NCBI RefSeq assembly: GCF_024637875.1
Contig: NZ_CP102451.1
Span: 1,367,001 to 1,431,000, forward strand
Length of the DNA: 64,000 bases
DNA from: Vagococcus luciliae
GTDB taxonomy: Bacteria > Bacillota > Bacilli > Lactobacillales > Vagococcaceae
Direction of reading: 5' to 3'
Made by a program: the position numbers and the translations under genes. Below are positions 9,653 to 19,616 of the stretch, piece by piece (within the stretch, counting starts at the first letter, position 1; every line of letters starts with the position of its first letter). The notes under the pieces were generated by a model that searched no databases, was not told the DNA's origin, and saw only the letters and a program-made list of their open reading frames with translations.

Positions 9653-10561
9653 TTGGGAAATATCACCGAGGCATATCGTAAAAATGAGGCAATTAAGCAA
9701 GGGCTAATTATTATTATTGCCGGTTTAGCTATAGCTGTTGGATTAAATATGTTTTTGATTCCCGCTGATGTTTTTTCAGTTGGAGTAAACGGTATATCAC
9801 AATTAATTTCTGGTGTTCTAGCAAAAGGGTTTAATGTAAACATTGGGACAGGGATTTGGATTTTTATATTAAATATTCCGATTGCTATTTTAGGTTGGAT
9901 AAAATTAGGTCGTTCGGCCACCATTCTAAGTTTATTAACTGTATTGTCAGTATCTGTGATGACCATCGTTATTCCTGTTGTACAAGTGACAGATAATCCT
10001 TTAATGAATGCAATCATTGGTGGGGTATTATCTGGGTTAGCTATTGGACTCACGATGAAATATGGATTTAGTACTGGTGGGATGGATATCGTCTCTTTAG
10101 TTTTATCAAAGACAACCGGTAGAACAGTGGGATCACTGATGTTTATTATCAATCTATTTATCATTGCAGCTGCTGGATTCTTATTTAGTTGGGAATCAGC
10201 ATTATATACTATTATTTCAATTTTTTGTACAACGCAAGTAGTGGATAAAATCCATACAAGTCATCAAAAAGTGACCGCTTTTATTATGACAAATAGAACG
10301 GAAGAAGTTATTTTTTCTGTTCAACAATCAATTGTACGTGGAATGACTTTATTACCAGGAACTGGAGTATTTTCACGTAAAGATGTTTCAGTTATTATGA
10401 TGGTTGTAACCCGATATGAATTATATGATTTAGAACAAGCAGTCTACAATGCAGATGATAAAGCTTTTATTAATATTATTCCAACTCAAACAGTTGTTGG
10501 TCAATTTTGGAGCGAAGATGATCAAAAGAAAATTAAAGCATCAAGAGTGGAGGGGTTATAA
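9653..10561 (+). CDS. YitT-family membrane protein (DUF161 plus DUF2179)
   Basis: A 302-residue protein with five or six membrane segments carrying the family string GMDIVSLVLSKTTGRTVGSLM, then a soluble C-terminal DUF2179 domain (about 210-290; RGMTLLPGTGVFSRKD). The start codon is TTG, 8 bases after AAAGGGAGG, and no better in-frame ATG exists nearby. It begins 29 bases after the nitroreductase gene and may be co-transcribed with it. Members are common in Firmicutes; transport is suspected but no biochemical role is firmly established. Confidence 0.85.
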   Translation: MGNITEAYRKNEAIKQGLIIIIAGLAIAVGLNMFLIPADVFSVGVNGISQLISGVLAKGFNVNIGTGIWIFILNIPIAILGWIKLGRSATILSLLTVLSVSVMTIVIPVVQVTDNPLMNAIIGGVLSGLAIGLTMKYGFSTGGMDIVSLVLSKTTGRTVGSLMFIINLFIIAAAGFLFSWESALYTIISIFCTTQVVDKIHTSHQKVTAFIMTNRTEEVIFSVQQSIVRGMTLLPGTGVFSRKDVSVIMMVVTRYELYDLEQAVYNADDKAFINIIPTQTVVGQFWSEDDQKKIKASRVEGL

Positions 10562-10578
10562 ACCCCTCTCTTTTTTTA
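10549..10578 (+). terminator. Intrinsic terminator overlapping the yitT-family stop
   Basis: GAGGGGTT/AACCCCTC with a 3-base loop and a T tract. The stem begins inside the last codons of the gene. Confidence 0.85.
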
Positions 10579-10652
10579 TATTTAAAAACCTTATTATATC
10601 AATGTTTCACGTAATGATTAAATGCCAAAATAAAAATTTTATAAAAAAAAGC

Positions 10653-10681
10653 TTGCATTTTATAAAACCATTCCATATACT
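10653..10681 (+). promoter_or_regulatory. Promoter P1 of the fab operon
   Basis: TTGCAT and TATACT are separated by exactly 17 bases. The last base of the -10 is the first base of operator 1. Confidence 0.75.
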
Positions 10682-10693
10682 TTGATTATCAAA
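10681..10693 (+). promoter_or_regulatory. FabT operator 1
   Basis: The palindrome TTTGATTATCAAA matches the site described for FabT of streptococci (core TTTGATTATCAAA). It abuts the -10 of P1. Confidence 0.8.
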
Positions 10694-10696
10694 TCA

Positions 10697-10709
10697 TTTG
10701 ATTATCAAA
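10697..10709 (+). promoter_or_regulatory. FabT operator 2
   Basis: A second perfect TTTGATTATCAAA, 16 bases centre to centre from operator 1. It lies downstream of P1 and upstream of P2. Confidence 0.75.
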
Positions 10710-10719
10710 CTATTTCACA

Positions 10720-10748
10720 TTGCTTTTTCTTTTTTTTACCCATATACT
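10720..10748 (+). promoter_or_regulatory. Promoter P2 of the fab operon
   Basis: TTGCTT and TATACT with a 17-base spacer. The block CCATATACTTTGATTATCAAA is identical to that at P1, so promoter and operator appear duplicated as a unit. Confidence 0.7.
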
Positions 10749-10760
10749 TTGATTATCAAA
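10748..10760 (+). promoter_or_regulatory. FabT operator 3
   Basis: A third perfect TTTGATTATCAAA, starting on the last base of the P2 -10 box and ending 23 bases before the fabT start codon. Confidence 0.8.
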
Positions 10761-10783
10761 CAATTAAAGGAAGAGGCAAGTAT

Positions 10784-11224
10784 ATGGATGAGAAAATTAC
10801 GATTGTCAATTCACAATTAGTTAAAGTATTTAATGACATTTTAACCATTGAAGAAACTGAACTAAAAAAGAGTGATTTTTCTGATTTATCAATTAAAGAA
10901 ATGCATACCATAGAAGCCATTGGTATGGGTGGAAATAAAACAACAGGTGAAGTAGCAAAAGAATTGTCAATAACCGTCGGAACATTGACTGTTGCAATCA
11001 ATAATTTGGTGAAAAAAGGTTATGTTGATCGTGTGAGAAGTGAAAGTGATCGCCGCATTGTTCGATTAAAATTAACAAATAGAGGTCGATTATTTTATCG
11101 CGTCCATCAGCATTTCCATAAAAAAATGGTTGAAGCAGTGCTAGAGGATATGTCTGAGGAAGAAAAAAAAGCATTGGTTAAAGGCCTTAGTAGCTTGCAT
11201 CATTTTTTAAAAAAATATCATTAA
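10784..11224 (+). CDS. fabT: MarR-family fatty-acid regulator FabT
   Basis: A 146-residue MarR-type winged-helix repressor. In streptococci and enterococci FabT, with long-chain acyl-ACP as co-repressor, shuts down fatty-acid synthesis. The wHTH core is visible (TTGEVAKELSITVGTLTVAI, then VRSESDRRIVRLKLT for the wing). The start at 10784 is set by AAAGGAAGAGG. The frame is open further upstream, but that extension would run through the promoters and operators. It is first in the operon and 18 bases before fabH, consistent with autoregulation. Confidence 0.93.
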   Translation: MDEKITIVNSQLVKVFNDILTIEETELKKSDFSDLSIKEMHTIEAIGMGGNKTTGEVAKELSITVGTLTVAINNLVKKGYVDRVRSESDRRIVRLKLTNRGRLFYRVHQHFHKKMVEAVLEDMSEEEKKALVKGLSSLHHFLKKYH

Positions 11225-11242
11225 GTAAGTAGGGAGTAAGTG

Positions 11243-12211
11243 ATGCTATATCCTAAGATAACTAAAACAGCGAAAGCATTACCGAAAAAGAACGTCACGA
11301 ATAAAGAGCTAGAAATATTTTTAGATACTAGTGATGAGTGGATTGAGCAACGAACAGGAATTAAAGAGCGACGTATTGCTGTAGAAGAAACGACAACTTC
11401 ATTAAGTATTGAGGTAGCAAAACAATTAGTAAAAGATATTGATGCTAACTCAATTGATTTAATTATCGTTGCGACAATGTCAGCTGATATGTCAACGCCG
11501 TCTGTTGCGTGTCTAGTACAAGAGAGTATTGGGGCGTACCAAGCACTTTGTTTTGATATTAACGCTGCGTGCTCTGGATTTATTTATGCCTTATCCGTGG
11601 CAAATAACTATTTGTCAGGAGAACGTATACAACGTGCTCTTGTGATAGGAACAGATGTGATGAGTCGGCTAGTTGATTGGTCAGATAGACAAACAGCGAT
11701 ATTGTTTGGCGATGGATCAGGTGGTGTTTTAATAGAAAAAATATCTGATACACCTAGTTTTATAGGAGAATTGATCCAATCAGACGGTAGCAGATCAAGT
11801 GCTTTATATGGCCATAGTAATATAAGACAAAATCGTTTTAGTGATGTAACTGGACAGCTCTATTTGACAATGAATGGGAAACAAATTTTTGATTTTGCAT
11901 TAAGGGATGTCTCGAAAAATATGGTGCAGATTTTAGAAACTAACAATACGACATCTGACGAGATTGATTTTGTATTAGCTCATCAAGCCAATTATCGTAT
12001 TCTTTTAGCTCTTTCGAAAAAAACGAGAATTAAGAAGGAAAAATTTTTAACTAATGTGGCACAATTTGGTAACACGTCAGCTGCATCTATCCCTATTTTA
12101 TTGGATGATGTGGTGAATAAAAAAATAGTGACACTATCTGGTAACTCATTGTGCCTATTAACAGGATATGGTGCAGGTCTTACTTGGGGAAGTCTATTAA
12201 TTAAATTATAA
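11243..12211 (+). CDS. fabH: 3-oxoacyl-ACP synthase III
   Basis: A 322-residue condensing enzyme that starts fatty-acid synthesis by joining acetyl-CoA to malonyl-ACP. The catalytic Cys lies at about residue 110 ([12 protein letters not shown]), the His in [10 protein letters not shown] and the Asn in [10 protein letters not shown]. The ATG at 11243 is six bases after AGGGAG; the GTG just before it is too close to that site. It is the second gene of the fab operon. Confidence 0.95.
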   Translation: MLYPKITKTAKALPKKNVTNKELEIFLDTSDEWIEQRTGIKERRIAVEETTTSLSIEVAKQLVKDIDANSIDLIIVATMSADMSTPSVACLVQESIGAYQALCFDINAACSGFIYALSVANNYLSGERIQRALVIGTDVMSRLVDWSDRQTAILFGDGSGGVLIEKISDTPSFIGELIQSDGSRSSALYGHSNIRQNRFSDVTGQLYLTMNGKQIFDFALRDVSKNMVQILETNNTTSDEIDFVLAHQANYRILLALSKKTRIKKEKFLTNVAQFGNTSAASIPILLDDVVNKKIVTLSGNSLCLLTGYGAGLTWGSLLIKL

Positions 12212-12231
12212 ATTTATTGGAGGAAACAACT

Positions 12232-12477
12232 ATGACAACATTTGAGAAAATTCAGGAAATCATTGTGGATCAATTAGGGAAAGAGGAAGAGGAAGTACAA
12301 TTAACAACAAACTTTAGAGAAGAATTAGATGCAGATAGTTTAGATTTATTCCAAATTTTAAATGATATTGAAGATGCATTTGAAGAGTATGATGTCAAGA
12401 TTGAAACAGATGAAGGATTAACAACGGTTCAAGACTTAGTTAATTTCGTTGACAAACAAATTATTGCAAATAAATAA
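12232..12477 (+). CDS. acpP: Acyl carrier protein
   Basis: An acidic 81-residue carrier of growing acyl chains. Ser36 in [11 protein letters not shown] is the 4'-phosphopantetheine site. TTNFREEL and the acidic helix after the DSL motif are typical. The start ATG follows TTGGAGGAAACAACT; the in-frame TTG at 12217 is part of the Shine-Dalgarno region, not a start. It is followed by a hairpin that may lower read-through into fabK. Confidence 0.96.
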   Translation: MTTFEKIQEIIVDQLGKEEEEVQLTTNFREELDADSLDLFQILNDIEDAFEEYDVKIETDEGLTTVQDLVNFVDKQIIANK

Positions 12478-12482
12478 GATAT

Positions 12483-12522
12483 AAATAGCATTGGCTGTTA
12501 TTAGCCGATAGCTATTTTTTTA
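12483..12522 (+). terminator. Hairpin with T tract between acpP and fabK (attenuator or RNA-stability element)
   Basis: AAATAGC plus ATTGGCT pair with AGCCGAT plus GCTATTT, with one bulged A, and seven T follow. It lies inside the operon, 6 bases past the acpP stop. Because genes continue on the same strand it probably works as a partial terminator or protects the acpP 3' end. Confidence 0.65.
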
Positions 12523-12544
12523 AAACCAAAAATGAGGTGAATCG

Positions 12545-13519
12545 ATGAAACAATCGACAATTTGTCAACTTTTAGATATAGATTATCCCATCATTCAAGG
12601 GGCGATGGCTTGGGTGGCTGAAGAAAAATTAGCCAGTGCAGTTTCTAATGCAGGAGGTTTAGGACTGATTGCATCAGGCCATGCACCAAAAGAAGTAATT
12701 CAAGAAAAAATTCAAGCGGCGAGAACGCTAACTGATAAAACATTTGGGGTCAATATCATGTTAATGTCTCCATTTGTTGAAGATATTGTTGACTTAGTGA
12801 TTGAAGAGCGAGTCAAAGTGATTACAACTGGGGCAGGTTCACCAGGTAAATACATGAAACGTTTTAAAGAAGCAGGGATTATCGTGATACCTGTTGTTGC
12901 GTCAGTGGCACAAGCCAAACGCATGGAAAAAGAAGGTGCAGATGCTGTCGTGGTGGAAGGTATGGAAGGTGGCGGACATATTGGAAAATCGACTACCATG
13001 ACGTTAGTTCCACAAGTAGTAGATGCGGTTAGTATCCCAGTTATCGCTGCAGGGGGAATTGGGGATGGACGAGGCGTTGCAGCAGCATTAATGCTTGGAG
13101 CCAAAGCAGTTCAACTTGGAACTAGGTTTTTAGTATCAAAAGAATCCATTGCCCATGATAATTTTAAAACAAAAGTAGTGAAAGCAAAAGATATCGATAC
13201 CGTTGTGACAGGAATGCTAACAGGTCATCCAGTTAGAGGACTTAGAAATAAATTGACTCAAACATTTGAAAAAGTAGAACGTTTTGAAGGTGGCAAAGAA
13301 CAACCTGATTTTGATCGATTGGAAGATTTAGGTAAGGGTGCTTTAAAACGAGCAGTCATTGATGGGGATATAAAAAACAGTTCCATGATGGCCGGGCAAA
13401 TTGCCGGTATGATTAAAACAGATGAACAAACATGTGATGAGATTATTCAGGAGCTTATAGCGGAAACACAAGATGTTTTAAAAAATCGTTATGCAGAATG
13501 GGTACTAGACAAGGAGTAA
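12545..13519 (+). CDS. fabK: Enoyl-ACP reductase II (FMN-dependent)
   Basis: A 324-residue flavin TIM-barrel enzyme that reduces enoyl-ACP in the last step of each elongation cycle. YPIIQGAMAWVAEEKLASAV at the N-terminus, GVNIMLMSPFVED, the flavin/His region VVVEGMEGGGHIG and PVIAAGGIGDGRG are FabK hallmarks. FabK is the triclosan-insensitive type, unlike FabI. The ATG has GAGGTG upstream. fabD follows after 3 bases. Confidence 0.95.
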   Translation: MKQSTICQLLDIDYPIIQGAMAWVAEEKLASAVSNAGGLGLIASGHAPKEVIQEKIQAARTLTDKTFGVNIMLMSPFVEDIVDLVIEERVKVITTGAGSPGKYMKRFKEAGIIVIPVVASVAQAKRMEKEGADAVVVEGMEGGGHIGKSTTMTLVPQVVDAVSIPVIAAGGIGDGRGVAAALMLGAKAVQLGTRFLVSKESIAHDNFKTKVVKAKDIDTVVTGMLTGHPVRGLRNKLTQTFEKVERFEGGKEQPDFDRLEDLGKGALKRAVIDGDIKNSSMMAGQIAGMIKTDEQTCDEIIQELIAETQDVLKNRYAEWVLDKE

Positions 13520-13522
13520 TTT

Positions 13523-14467
13523 ATGACAATAGGATTTATGTTTAGTGGTCAGGGTGGTCAATACATTGGTATGGGAAAAGAATTATATGATGAGTTTCCT
13601 ATATTTAAAGAGTATGTTGAGCGTGCCAGTGATGCATTATCATTTAATATGGCTCAATTACTATTTGAAGAAAACAATCAACTTCACCTGACAAAATACA
13701 CACAACCAGCAGTTTTAACGATGAGTTGTGCTACCTCAGCAGTTGTCAAACAAGAATATGGCATAACAGCTTCGATGGTAGCAGGTCTTAGTTTAGGTGA
13801 GTATAGTGCGTTAGTAGAAAATGAGGTGCTTTCTTTTTCTGATGCGGTGGCATTAGTATTTAAACGCGGAGATTTAATGGCGTCTGCTGTAAAAGAAGGT
13901 CAAGGAGCGATGAGTGCAGTGATTGAAGTGGACCGAGAAACAATTGAGAAGATTTGTCAGTCTATTACACAACCAAACCACATAGTGCTACCTGTGAATT
14001 ATAATATGCCACAACAGATTGTAATAGCAGGAAATACATCGGCTGTAGCAGAAGCAGAAAAAAAGTTAAATGAGTCTGGCGCCAAAAAGATTGTTCGTCT
14101 TAATGTGAGTGGTCCGTTTCACACACCACTAATGACAGAGGCAGCAGAAGAATTTTTTGAAACGTTACAACAGGTAACTTTTTCTGATGCTATCGTTCCT
14201 CTTGTTACAAATGTTACGGGAGATGTACTACCTGATACAGCTGATATCAAAGAGAATTTGAAGCAACAAATGATGGCACCAGTTTATTGGGAAGAAACAG
14301 CTCATACGTTTAAACGAGAGTCAGTTGACAACTTAATCGAGTTAGGGACTGGGAAAACATTAAGTCATTTTATTCGAGCAAGTGAGAGTACGATAAACGT
14401 ACAAAATATTGAAAATATAAAAACACTCAATCAACTAGGTAAAAAGTTGATGAAATGGGGGTATTAG
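13523..14467 (+). CDS. fabD: Malonyl-CoA:ACP transacylase
   Basis: A 314-residue enzyme that loads malonyl groups onto ACP. The nucleophile Ser lies at about residue 90 in GLSLGEYSAL; FSGQGGQY at the N-terminus and the His in SGPFHTPLM complete the active site. It is packed tightly between fabK and fabG, with its stop immediately before the fabG ATG. Confidence 0.95.
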   Translation: MTIGFMFSGQGGQYIGMGKELYDEFPIFKEYVERASDALSFNMAQLLFEENNQLHLTKYTQPAVLTMSCATSAVVKQEYGITASMVAGLSLGEYSALVENEVLSFSDAVALVFKRGDLMASAVKEGQGAMSAVIEVDRETIEKICQSITQPNHIVLPVNYNMPQQIVIAGNTSAVAEAEKKLNESGAKKIVRLNVSGPFHTPLMTEAAEEFFETLQQVTFSDAIVPLVTNVTGDVLPDTADIKENLKQQMMAPVYWEETAHTFKRESVDNLIELGTGKTLSHFIRASESTINVQNIENIKTLNQLGKKLMKWGY

Positions 14468-15202
14468 ATGTTTAAAGGAAAAACAGTCGTGATTACAGGA
14501 AGTTCACGAGGGATCGGAGGGCAACTAGCGATTCGTTTTGCAAAAGAAGGGGCAAATATTGTCTTAAATGCAAGAAAAGAAATATCTCAAGAACTGATTA
14601 AAAAAATTGAATCTTATCAAGTGGAAACACATGTTGTGATTGGGGATGTACAAAAATTTGACGAGGCTAAAAAATTAATTGATGAAGCACATAATCGATT
14701 TGGACGTGTGGATGTTTTAATTAATAATGCCGGAATAACAAGAGATACACTATTGATGAGAATGACGGAAGAGATGTTTGATGAGGTAGTTTCTGTTAAC
14801 TTAAAAGGAACATTTAACACCATTCATCATGTGTCAAAATTAATGTTAAAACAACGGTTCGGCACCATTATTAATATGTCGAGTGTTATTGGAGAAATAG
14901 GTAATCCAGGACAAGCAAATTACGCAGCGAGTAAAGCAGGCGTTATCGGACTAACAAAGTCAACAGCTAAAGAATTGGCTGCTCGCGGTATCACGTGTAA
15001 TGCGATTGCCCCAGGATTTATTGAAACAGATATGACGGATAGTTTATCTGAAAAAATAAAAGAAACAACGCTATCTCATATTCCGTTAAAACGATTAGGA
15101 AAAACAGATGATATTGCAGACACGGCACTATTTTTAGCTAATCAATCATACATCACTGGGCAAGTGATTAATGTTGATGGCGGTATGGTAATGAACGGTT
15201 AG
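14468..15202 (+). CDS. fabG: 3-oxoacyl-ACP reductase
   Basis: A 244-residue short-chain dehydrogenase. The NADPH loop is TGSSRGIGG, NNAG is at about residue 90, the catalytic Ser is in INMSSVIG and the Tyr/Lys pair in NYAASKAG. It reduces beta-ketoacyl-ACP. It starts on the base after the fabD stop, implying translational coupling. Confidence 0.95.
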   Translation: MFKGKTVVITGSSRGIGGQLAIRFAKEGANIVLNARKEISQELIKKIESYQVETHVVIGDVQKFDEAKKLIDEAHNRFGRVDVLINNAGITRDTLLMRMTEEMFDEVVSVNLKGTFNTIHHVSKLMLKQRFGTIINMSSVIGEIGNPGQANYAASKAGVIGLTKSTAKELAARGITCNAIAPGFIETDMTDSLSEKIKETTLSHIPLKRLGKTDDIADTALFLANQSYITGQVINVDGGMVMNG

Positions 15203-15212
15203 GAGGAATTTC

Positions 15213-16451
15213 ATGAAACGAGTAGTCGTGACAGGAATTGGTGCTGTGACACCGATTGGAAACACAGCACAAGAATTTTTGACAAATATTCAAGCAGGTA
15301 AAAATGGGGTTGCTCCTATTACAAAGTTTGATGCATCAGAAACAGGTATTCACGTTGCCGCTGAAGTAAAAGATTTTGATCCGACTCTTTATATGGAAAA
15401 AAAAGAAATCAAACGAATGGATATGTTTTCTGTTTACGGGATTTCAGCAGCTAAACAAGCAGTTGCTGATAGCAAGATTAATGTTGATGAGATTAACGCA
15501 GATCGATTTGGAGTAATGGTCAGCTCAGGAATTGGTGGCATGAAAACCATTGAAGATCAAGTCATTCGAATGCATACAAAAGGACCAAAACGAGTGGCAC
15601 CATTTTTTGTTCCAATGGCAATTAGCAATATGGCAGCAGGAAATATTGCCATAAAAGTGGGAGCAAAGGGCATTTGTACGTCAATCGTTACTGCTTGTGC
15701 TTCTTCAACAAATGCAATTGGAGAGGCATTTAGAAACATCAAGCATGGTTATTCTGACATTATTTTAGCTGGAGGGGCAGAGGCAACGATTTGTGAAATA
15801 GGGATTTCTGGTTTTGCCGCATTGACCGCTTTATCAAATTCAGATAATCCAAAACGAGCGTCAATTCCTTTTGATAAAGAGCGAAATGGGTTTGTCATGG
15901 GAGAAGGTAGTGCTGTTTTAGTATTAGAAGAATTAGACCATGCGAAAAAACGAGGCGCTAAAATATACGGTGAAATAGTTGGATATGGATCGAATTGTGA
16001 TGCTAATCATATCACCAGTCCAAGTAGTGATGGGTCTGGAGCTGGGAAATGCATGATGTTAGCGATGGAAGAAGCAGGGATTACACCAGAAGAGGTGAGT
16101 TATATCAATGCTCATGGAACAAGTACACCAACAAATGATGGGGCAGAAACCATGGCGATAAAATATGCCATGAAAGAATCTGCTTATACTACACCTGTAT
16201 CAAGTACTAAAAGCATGGTGGGTCATTTATTAGGAGCAGCTGGTGCAGTGGAGGCTTTAGCTTGCTTGGGTGCATTAATGACTGACACTATTCCACCAAC
16301 TATTGGGTTAGAAGAAGTAGATGAAGCGTGTGATTTAGATTACGTGCCAAACAAAAAACGTAACGTAGCTGTTAACTACACATTAAGTAACTCACTAGGT
16401 TTTGGTGGGCATAATGCTGTGATCGCGATGAAAAAATGGCGAGGTGAGTAG
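15213..16451 (+). CDS. fabF: 3-oxoacyl-ACP synthase II
   Basis: A 412-residue elongating condensing enzyme. The catalytic Cys is at about residue 162 ([10 protein letters not shown]), and the two His residues are in [11 protein letters not shown] and [23 protein letters not shown] near the end is typical. RBS TAGGAGGAA. Enterococci also carry a second FabF-type gene with FabN elsewhere; this copy, linked to fabG and accB, corresponds to the general elongation enzyme. Confidence 0.95.
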   Translation: MKRVVVTGIGAVTPIGNTAQEFLTNIQAGKNGVAPITKFDASETGIHVAAEVKDFDPTLYMEKKEIKRMDMFSVYGISAAKQAVADSKINVDEINADRFGVMVSSGIGGMKTIEDQVIRMHTKGPKRVAPFFVPMAISNMAAGNIAIKVGAKGICTSIVTACASSTNAIGEAFRNIKHGYSDIILAGGAEATICEIGISGFAALTALSNSDNPKRASIPFDKERNGFVMGEGSAVLVLEELDHAKKRGAKIYGEIVGYGSNCDANHITSPSSDGSGAGKCMMLAMEEAGITPEEVSYINAHGTSTPTNDGAETMAIKYAMKESAYTTPVSSTKSMVGHLLGAAGAVEALACLGALMTDTIPPTIGLEEVDEACDLDYVPNKKRNVAVNYTLSNSLGFGGHNAVIAMKKWRGE

Positions 16452-16452
16452 A

Positions 16453-16923
16453 ATGGGGATTGAGTCTGTTAAAGAATTAGTGAGCCAATTTGAGCATAGT
16501 GACATTCGTGAAATGAATGTCGCTGTAGAAGGGTTATCTCTTTATTTGAGTAAAAATGAAGTCAATCATCCTAATGAAAATCAAATGTTATCCAAAGTAT
16601 TGAAAGAAGAAACGATTGATAGTGTTGAAGAGATAAAATTAGTCTCAGAAAGAGAAAATACGACTGATATAGAAAATGAGTCATTAGATGGAAAAATTAT
16701 CACCTCACCAATTGTTGGAGTGATTTACACGTCAAGTAAACCTGGAGCACCACCTTTTGTATCAGTCGGAGAAAGTGTATCTGTTGGCGATACTTTATGT
16801 ATTATTGAAGCCATGAAAATTATGAATGATGTCGTGAGTGATACATCAGGAACTGTAACAGAAATATTTGTGGAAAATGAGCAAATTGTTGAGTTTGGTC
16901 AGCCACTATTTAGAATTTCTTAG
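16453..16923 (+). CDS. accB: Biotin carboxyl carrier protein of acetyl-CoA carboxylase
   Basis: A 156-residue carrier. Lys122 in IEAMKIMND is the biotinylation site, in a C-terminal biotinyl domain (about 80-156) that begins [19 protein letters not shown]. The N-terminal half is a variable linker. The ATG at 16453 lies one base after the fabF stop and uses GAGGTGAG inside the end of fabF. Confidence 0.94.
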   Translation: MGIESVKELVSQFEHSDIREMNVAVEGLSLYLSKNEVNHPNENQMLSKVLKEETIDSVEEIKLVSERENTTDIENESLDGKIITSPIVGVIYTSSKPGAPPFVSVGESVSVGDTLCIIEAMKIMNDVVSDTSGTVTEIFVENEQIVEFGQPLFRIS

Positions 16924-16935
16924 GAGGAAGAATAA

Positions 16936-17364
16936 ATGCAATTAAATGTACAAGAAATTATGGAAATTATTCCAAATCGTTACCCGATTATGATGGTTGA
17001 TAAAGTGTTAGAATTAGAACCTGGAAAATACGTCAAAGCGGTTAAAAATGTGACGTATAATGAGCATTTTTTTCCCGGACACTTTCCTGGAGAACCAGTA
17101 ATGCCTGGCGTATTGATTTTAGAGGCACTAGCACAAACTGGATCTATACCTTTATTAAAAAGTGAAGAATTTCAAGGGAAAACTGGGTACTTAGGAGGAA
17201 TAGACAAAGTAAAATTCCGTCAAAAAGTTGTACCAGGTGATGTATTAATCATGGAAATGGAAATCATTAAGCAAAAAGGCAATATTGGCATAGGAAAAGC
17301 AACGGCAAAAGTTGAAGATAAAGTTGTTTGTCAAGCGTTGATGACCTTTATTATAGGAGCATAA
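16936..17364 (+). CDS. fabZ: 3-hydroxyacyl-ACP dehydratase
   Basis: A 142-residue hot-dog-fold dehydratase. The catalytic His is in NEHFFPGHFPGEPVMPG and the acidic partner in VLILEALAQTG. The N-terminal string IMEIIPNRYPIMMVDKVLE is typical. Position between accB and accC matches the enterococcal FabZ rather than the bifunctional isomerase FabN, but sequence alone does not exclude some isomerase activity. Confidence 0.93.
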   Translation: MQLNVQEIMEIIPNRYPIMMVDKVLELEPGKYVKAVKNVTYNEHFFPGHFPGEPVMPGVLILEALAQTGSIPLLKSEEFQGKTGYLGGIDKVKFRQKVVPGDVLIMEMEIIKQKGNIGIGKATAKVEDKVVCQALMTFIIGA

Positions 17365-17367
17365 AAG

Positions 17368-18729
17368 ATGTTTGAAAAAGTACTAATAGCAAACCGTGGG
17401 GAAATCGCTGTTCGGATTATTCGTGCTTGTCAAGAACTTGAAATAAAAACAGTTGCCATTTATTCTGAAGCGGATAAAGAGGCTCTTCATGTGGCGTTAG
17501 CTGATGAAGCCATTTGTATTGGTTCAGCTAAAGCAACAGATTCTTATCTTAATATGCATAATATTTTAAGTGCTGCCGTTATAACAGGTGCTCAAGCCAT
17601 TCATCCTGGATTTGGTTTTTTAGCAGAAAATAGTTTATTTGCAGAGATGTGTAAAGAATGTCAAATCACTTTTATCGGTCCAAAGGCGAAGACAATTGAT
17701 GAGATGGGAAATAAAGTGAACGCAAGAAGACTGATGATTGAAGCACAAGTCCCTGTCATACCTGGTAGTAATGGTTCTATAGAATCAATAGAGGAAGCAA
17801 AAAAAATCGCCAAAAGAATTGGTTACCCTCTGATGCTAAAAGCCGCAGCAGGCGGTGGTGGAAAAGGGATTCGTAAAGTGATGAGTGAAGAGGAGTTAGC
17901 GACTCATTTTTCATCTGCCCAAAAAGAAGCGTTGGCAGCTTTTGGTAATGGCGACATGTATATTGAAAAAATTATTTATCCAGCCAAACACATTGAAGTT
18001 CAAATATTGGGTGATCATTTCGGACATGTGATTCATTTGGGAGAGCGAGATTGTTCACTTCAAAGAAATAATCAAAAAGTTTTAGAAGAAGCCCCTGCCT
18101 ATTCCTTAACAGATCAATTGAGACAAGCAATAAGCAAAACGGCGATAAAAGCCGCGAAAGCTGTGAACTATCAAAATGCTGGAACCATTGAATTTTTAGT
18201 AGACGAACACAATGAGTTTTATTTTATGGAAATGAACACACGAATTCAAGTAGAACACCCTGTGACAGAAATGATTACAGGAGTAGATATTGTTAAATGG
18301 CAATTAAAAATCGCAGCGAATCAACCTTTACTACTAAAACAGAAAGATATTCAGTTGACAGGTCATGCTATTGAGTGCCGATTAAATGCAGAAAACCCAG
18401 CATTTCATTTTGCGCCATCACCTGGGAAGATATCAACCTTATTTTTACCTTCTGGAAGTTTAGGTTTAAGAGTGGATAGTGCGGTGTATCAAGGATATAC
18501 GATTCCACCATTTTATGACTCTATGATTGCGAAAATTATTGTACATGGCAATACTCGTGAGGAAGCCATACTCAAAATGAATCGAGCTTTACTAGAATTG
18601 GTGGTAGAAGGTGTGACAACAAATCAGCTATTTCAAATTGATTTATTGACCCATCCTTCTGTTGTAAAAGGCGAGTATGATACCTCGTTTTTACAAACGA
18701 CTTTTTTGCCAAATTGGTCTAGTGAGTAA
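17368..18729 (+). CDS. accC: Biotin carboxylase subunit of acetyl-CoA carboxylase
   Basis: A 453-residue ATP-grasp enzyme that carboxylates biotin on AccB. Seen are [20 protein letters not shown] at the start, the glycine-rich ATP loop [14 protein letters not shown], the EHPVTEM motif and the C-terminal biotin carboxylase domain (SPGKISTL). Length and motif order are those of complete family members. It begins 3 bases after fabZ. Confidence 0.96.
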   Translation: MFEKVLIANRGEIAVRIIRACQELEIKTVAIYSEADKEALHVALADEAICIGSAKATDSYLNMHNILSAAVITGAQAIHPGFGFLAENSLFAEMCKECQITFIGPKAKTIDEMGNKVNARRLMIEAQVPVIPGSNGSIESIEEAKKIAKRIGYPLMLKAAAGGGGKGIRKVMSEEELATHFSSAQKEALAAFGNGDMYIEKIIYPAKHIEVQILGDHFGHVIHLGERDCSLQRNNQKVLEEAPAYSLTDQLRQAISKTAIKAAKAVNYQNAGTIEFLVDEHNEFYFMEMNTRIQVEHPVTEMITGVDIVKWQLKIAANQPLLLKQKDIQLTGHAIECRLNAENPAFHFAPSPGKISTLFLPSGSLGLRVDSAVYQGYTIPPFYDSMIAKIIVHGNTREEAILKMNRALLELVVEGVTTNQLFQIDLLTHPSVVKGEYDTSFLQTTFLPNWSSE

Positions 18730-18749
18730 TATGCAAAAGGAGGATAAGT

Positions 18750-19616
18750 ATGGGATTATTTAAAAAAAGAGATTATATACGAATCACTCCTTTTAAAAAA
18801 GAAACTAAATCGAGTGACAAACCTCATGTCCCTGATGGTGTGTGGGAAAAATGCCCAAATTGTTCTAAAGCACTTCATCAAAAAGAATTAGGACAAGAAA
18901 GAACTTGTCATCATTGTGGTTATTGTTTCAGATTAGATGCTTATAGTCGATTAAACATGATTTTAGATGAGGGAACATTTGAAGAGATGGATACAAACTT
19001 ACCGTTTAAAAATCAAATTGATTTTCCCGGATACGAAGAAAAGTTAAAGCAAGCGAAAGAAAAAACTGGATTAGATGAAGCGGTTGTGACAGGAATGGGA
19101 CAAATCGATCATCAAACAGTCATGATTGGTGTCATGGATAGTCGCTTTATTATGGGTAGTATGAGCCATGTTGTTGGAGAAAAAATCACTCGTTTGTTTG
19201 AAAAAGCGACAAAAGAAAAACAACCTGTTATCATTTTTACAGCGTCTGGTGGCGCTCGTATGCAAGAAGGAATTATGTCATTAATGCAAATGGCCAAAAT
19301 TTCAGGTGCTGTTAAACGACATAGTGAAGAAGGGTTACTCTATATCACCGTGCTAACCGATCCTACGACGGGTGGGGTGACAGCAAGTTTTGCTATGCAA
19401 GGAGATATTATATTAGCTGAGCCACAAGCGTTGATTGGCTTTGCTGGTCGACGTGTCATTGAACAAACCATTCGTCAAACATTACCAGATGATTTTCAAC
19501 GAGCTGAATTTTTATTAGAACATGGCTTTGTCGATAAAATTGTGAAACGACAACATCTCAAATCTGTGTTATCACAACTATTATATTTACATCAAGGTGG
19601 TGAAATGTGTGACTAA
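18750..19616 (+). CDS. accD: Acetyl-CoA carboxylase carboxyltransferase, beta subunit
   Basis: A 288-residue subunit with a four-cysteine zinc ribbon at Cys35, 38, 53 and 56 (KCPNC and CHHCGYC). The crotonase-like carboxyltransferase core follows ([30 protein letters not shown]). It transfers CO2 from biotin to acetyl-CoA together with AccA. Its last codons overlap the accA start. Confidence 0.95.
   Translation: MGLFKKRDYIRITPFKKETKSSDKPHVPDGVWEKCPNCSKALHQKELGQERTCHHCGYCFRLDAYSRLNMILDEGTFEEMDTNLPFKNQIDFPGYEEKLKQAKEKTGLDEAVVTGMGQIDHQTVMIGVMDSRFIMGSMSHVVGEKITRLFEKATKEKQPVIIFTASGGARMQEGIMSLMQMAKISGAVKRHSEEGLLYITVLTDPTTGGVTASFAMQGDIILAEPQALIGFAGRRVIEQTIRQTLPDDFQRAEFLLEHGFVDKIVKRQHLKSVLSQLLYLHQGGEMCD

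Noticed and set aside
10449-10685. 78-residue frame between the yitT-family gene and fabT
   Set aside because: It overlaps the end of the yitT-family gene and its terminator, with no binding site.
10682-10783. 34-codon N-terminal extension of FabT
   Set aside because: It runs through operators and the P2 promoter; FabT starts after AAAGGAAGAGG at 10784.
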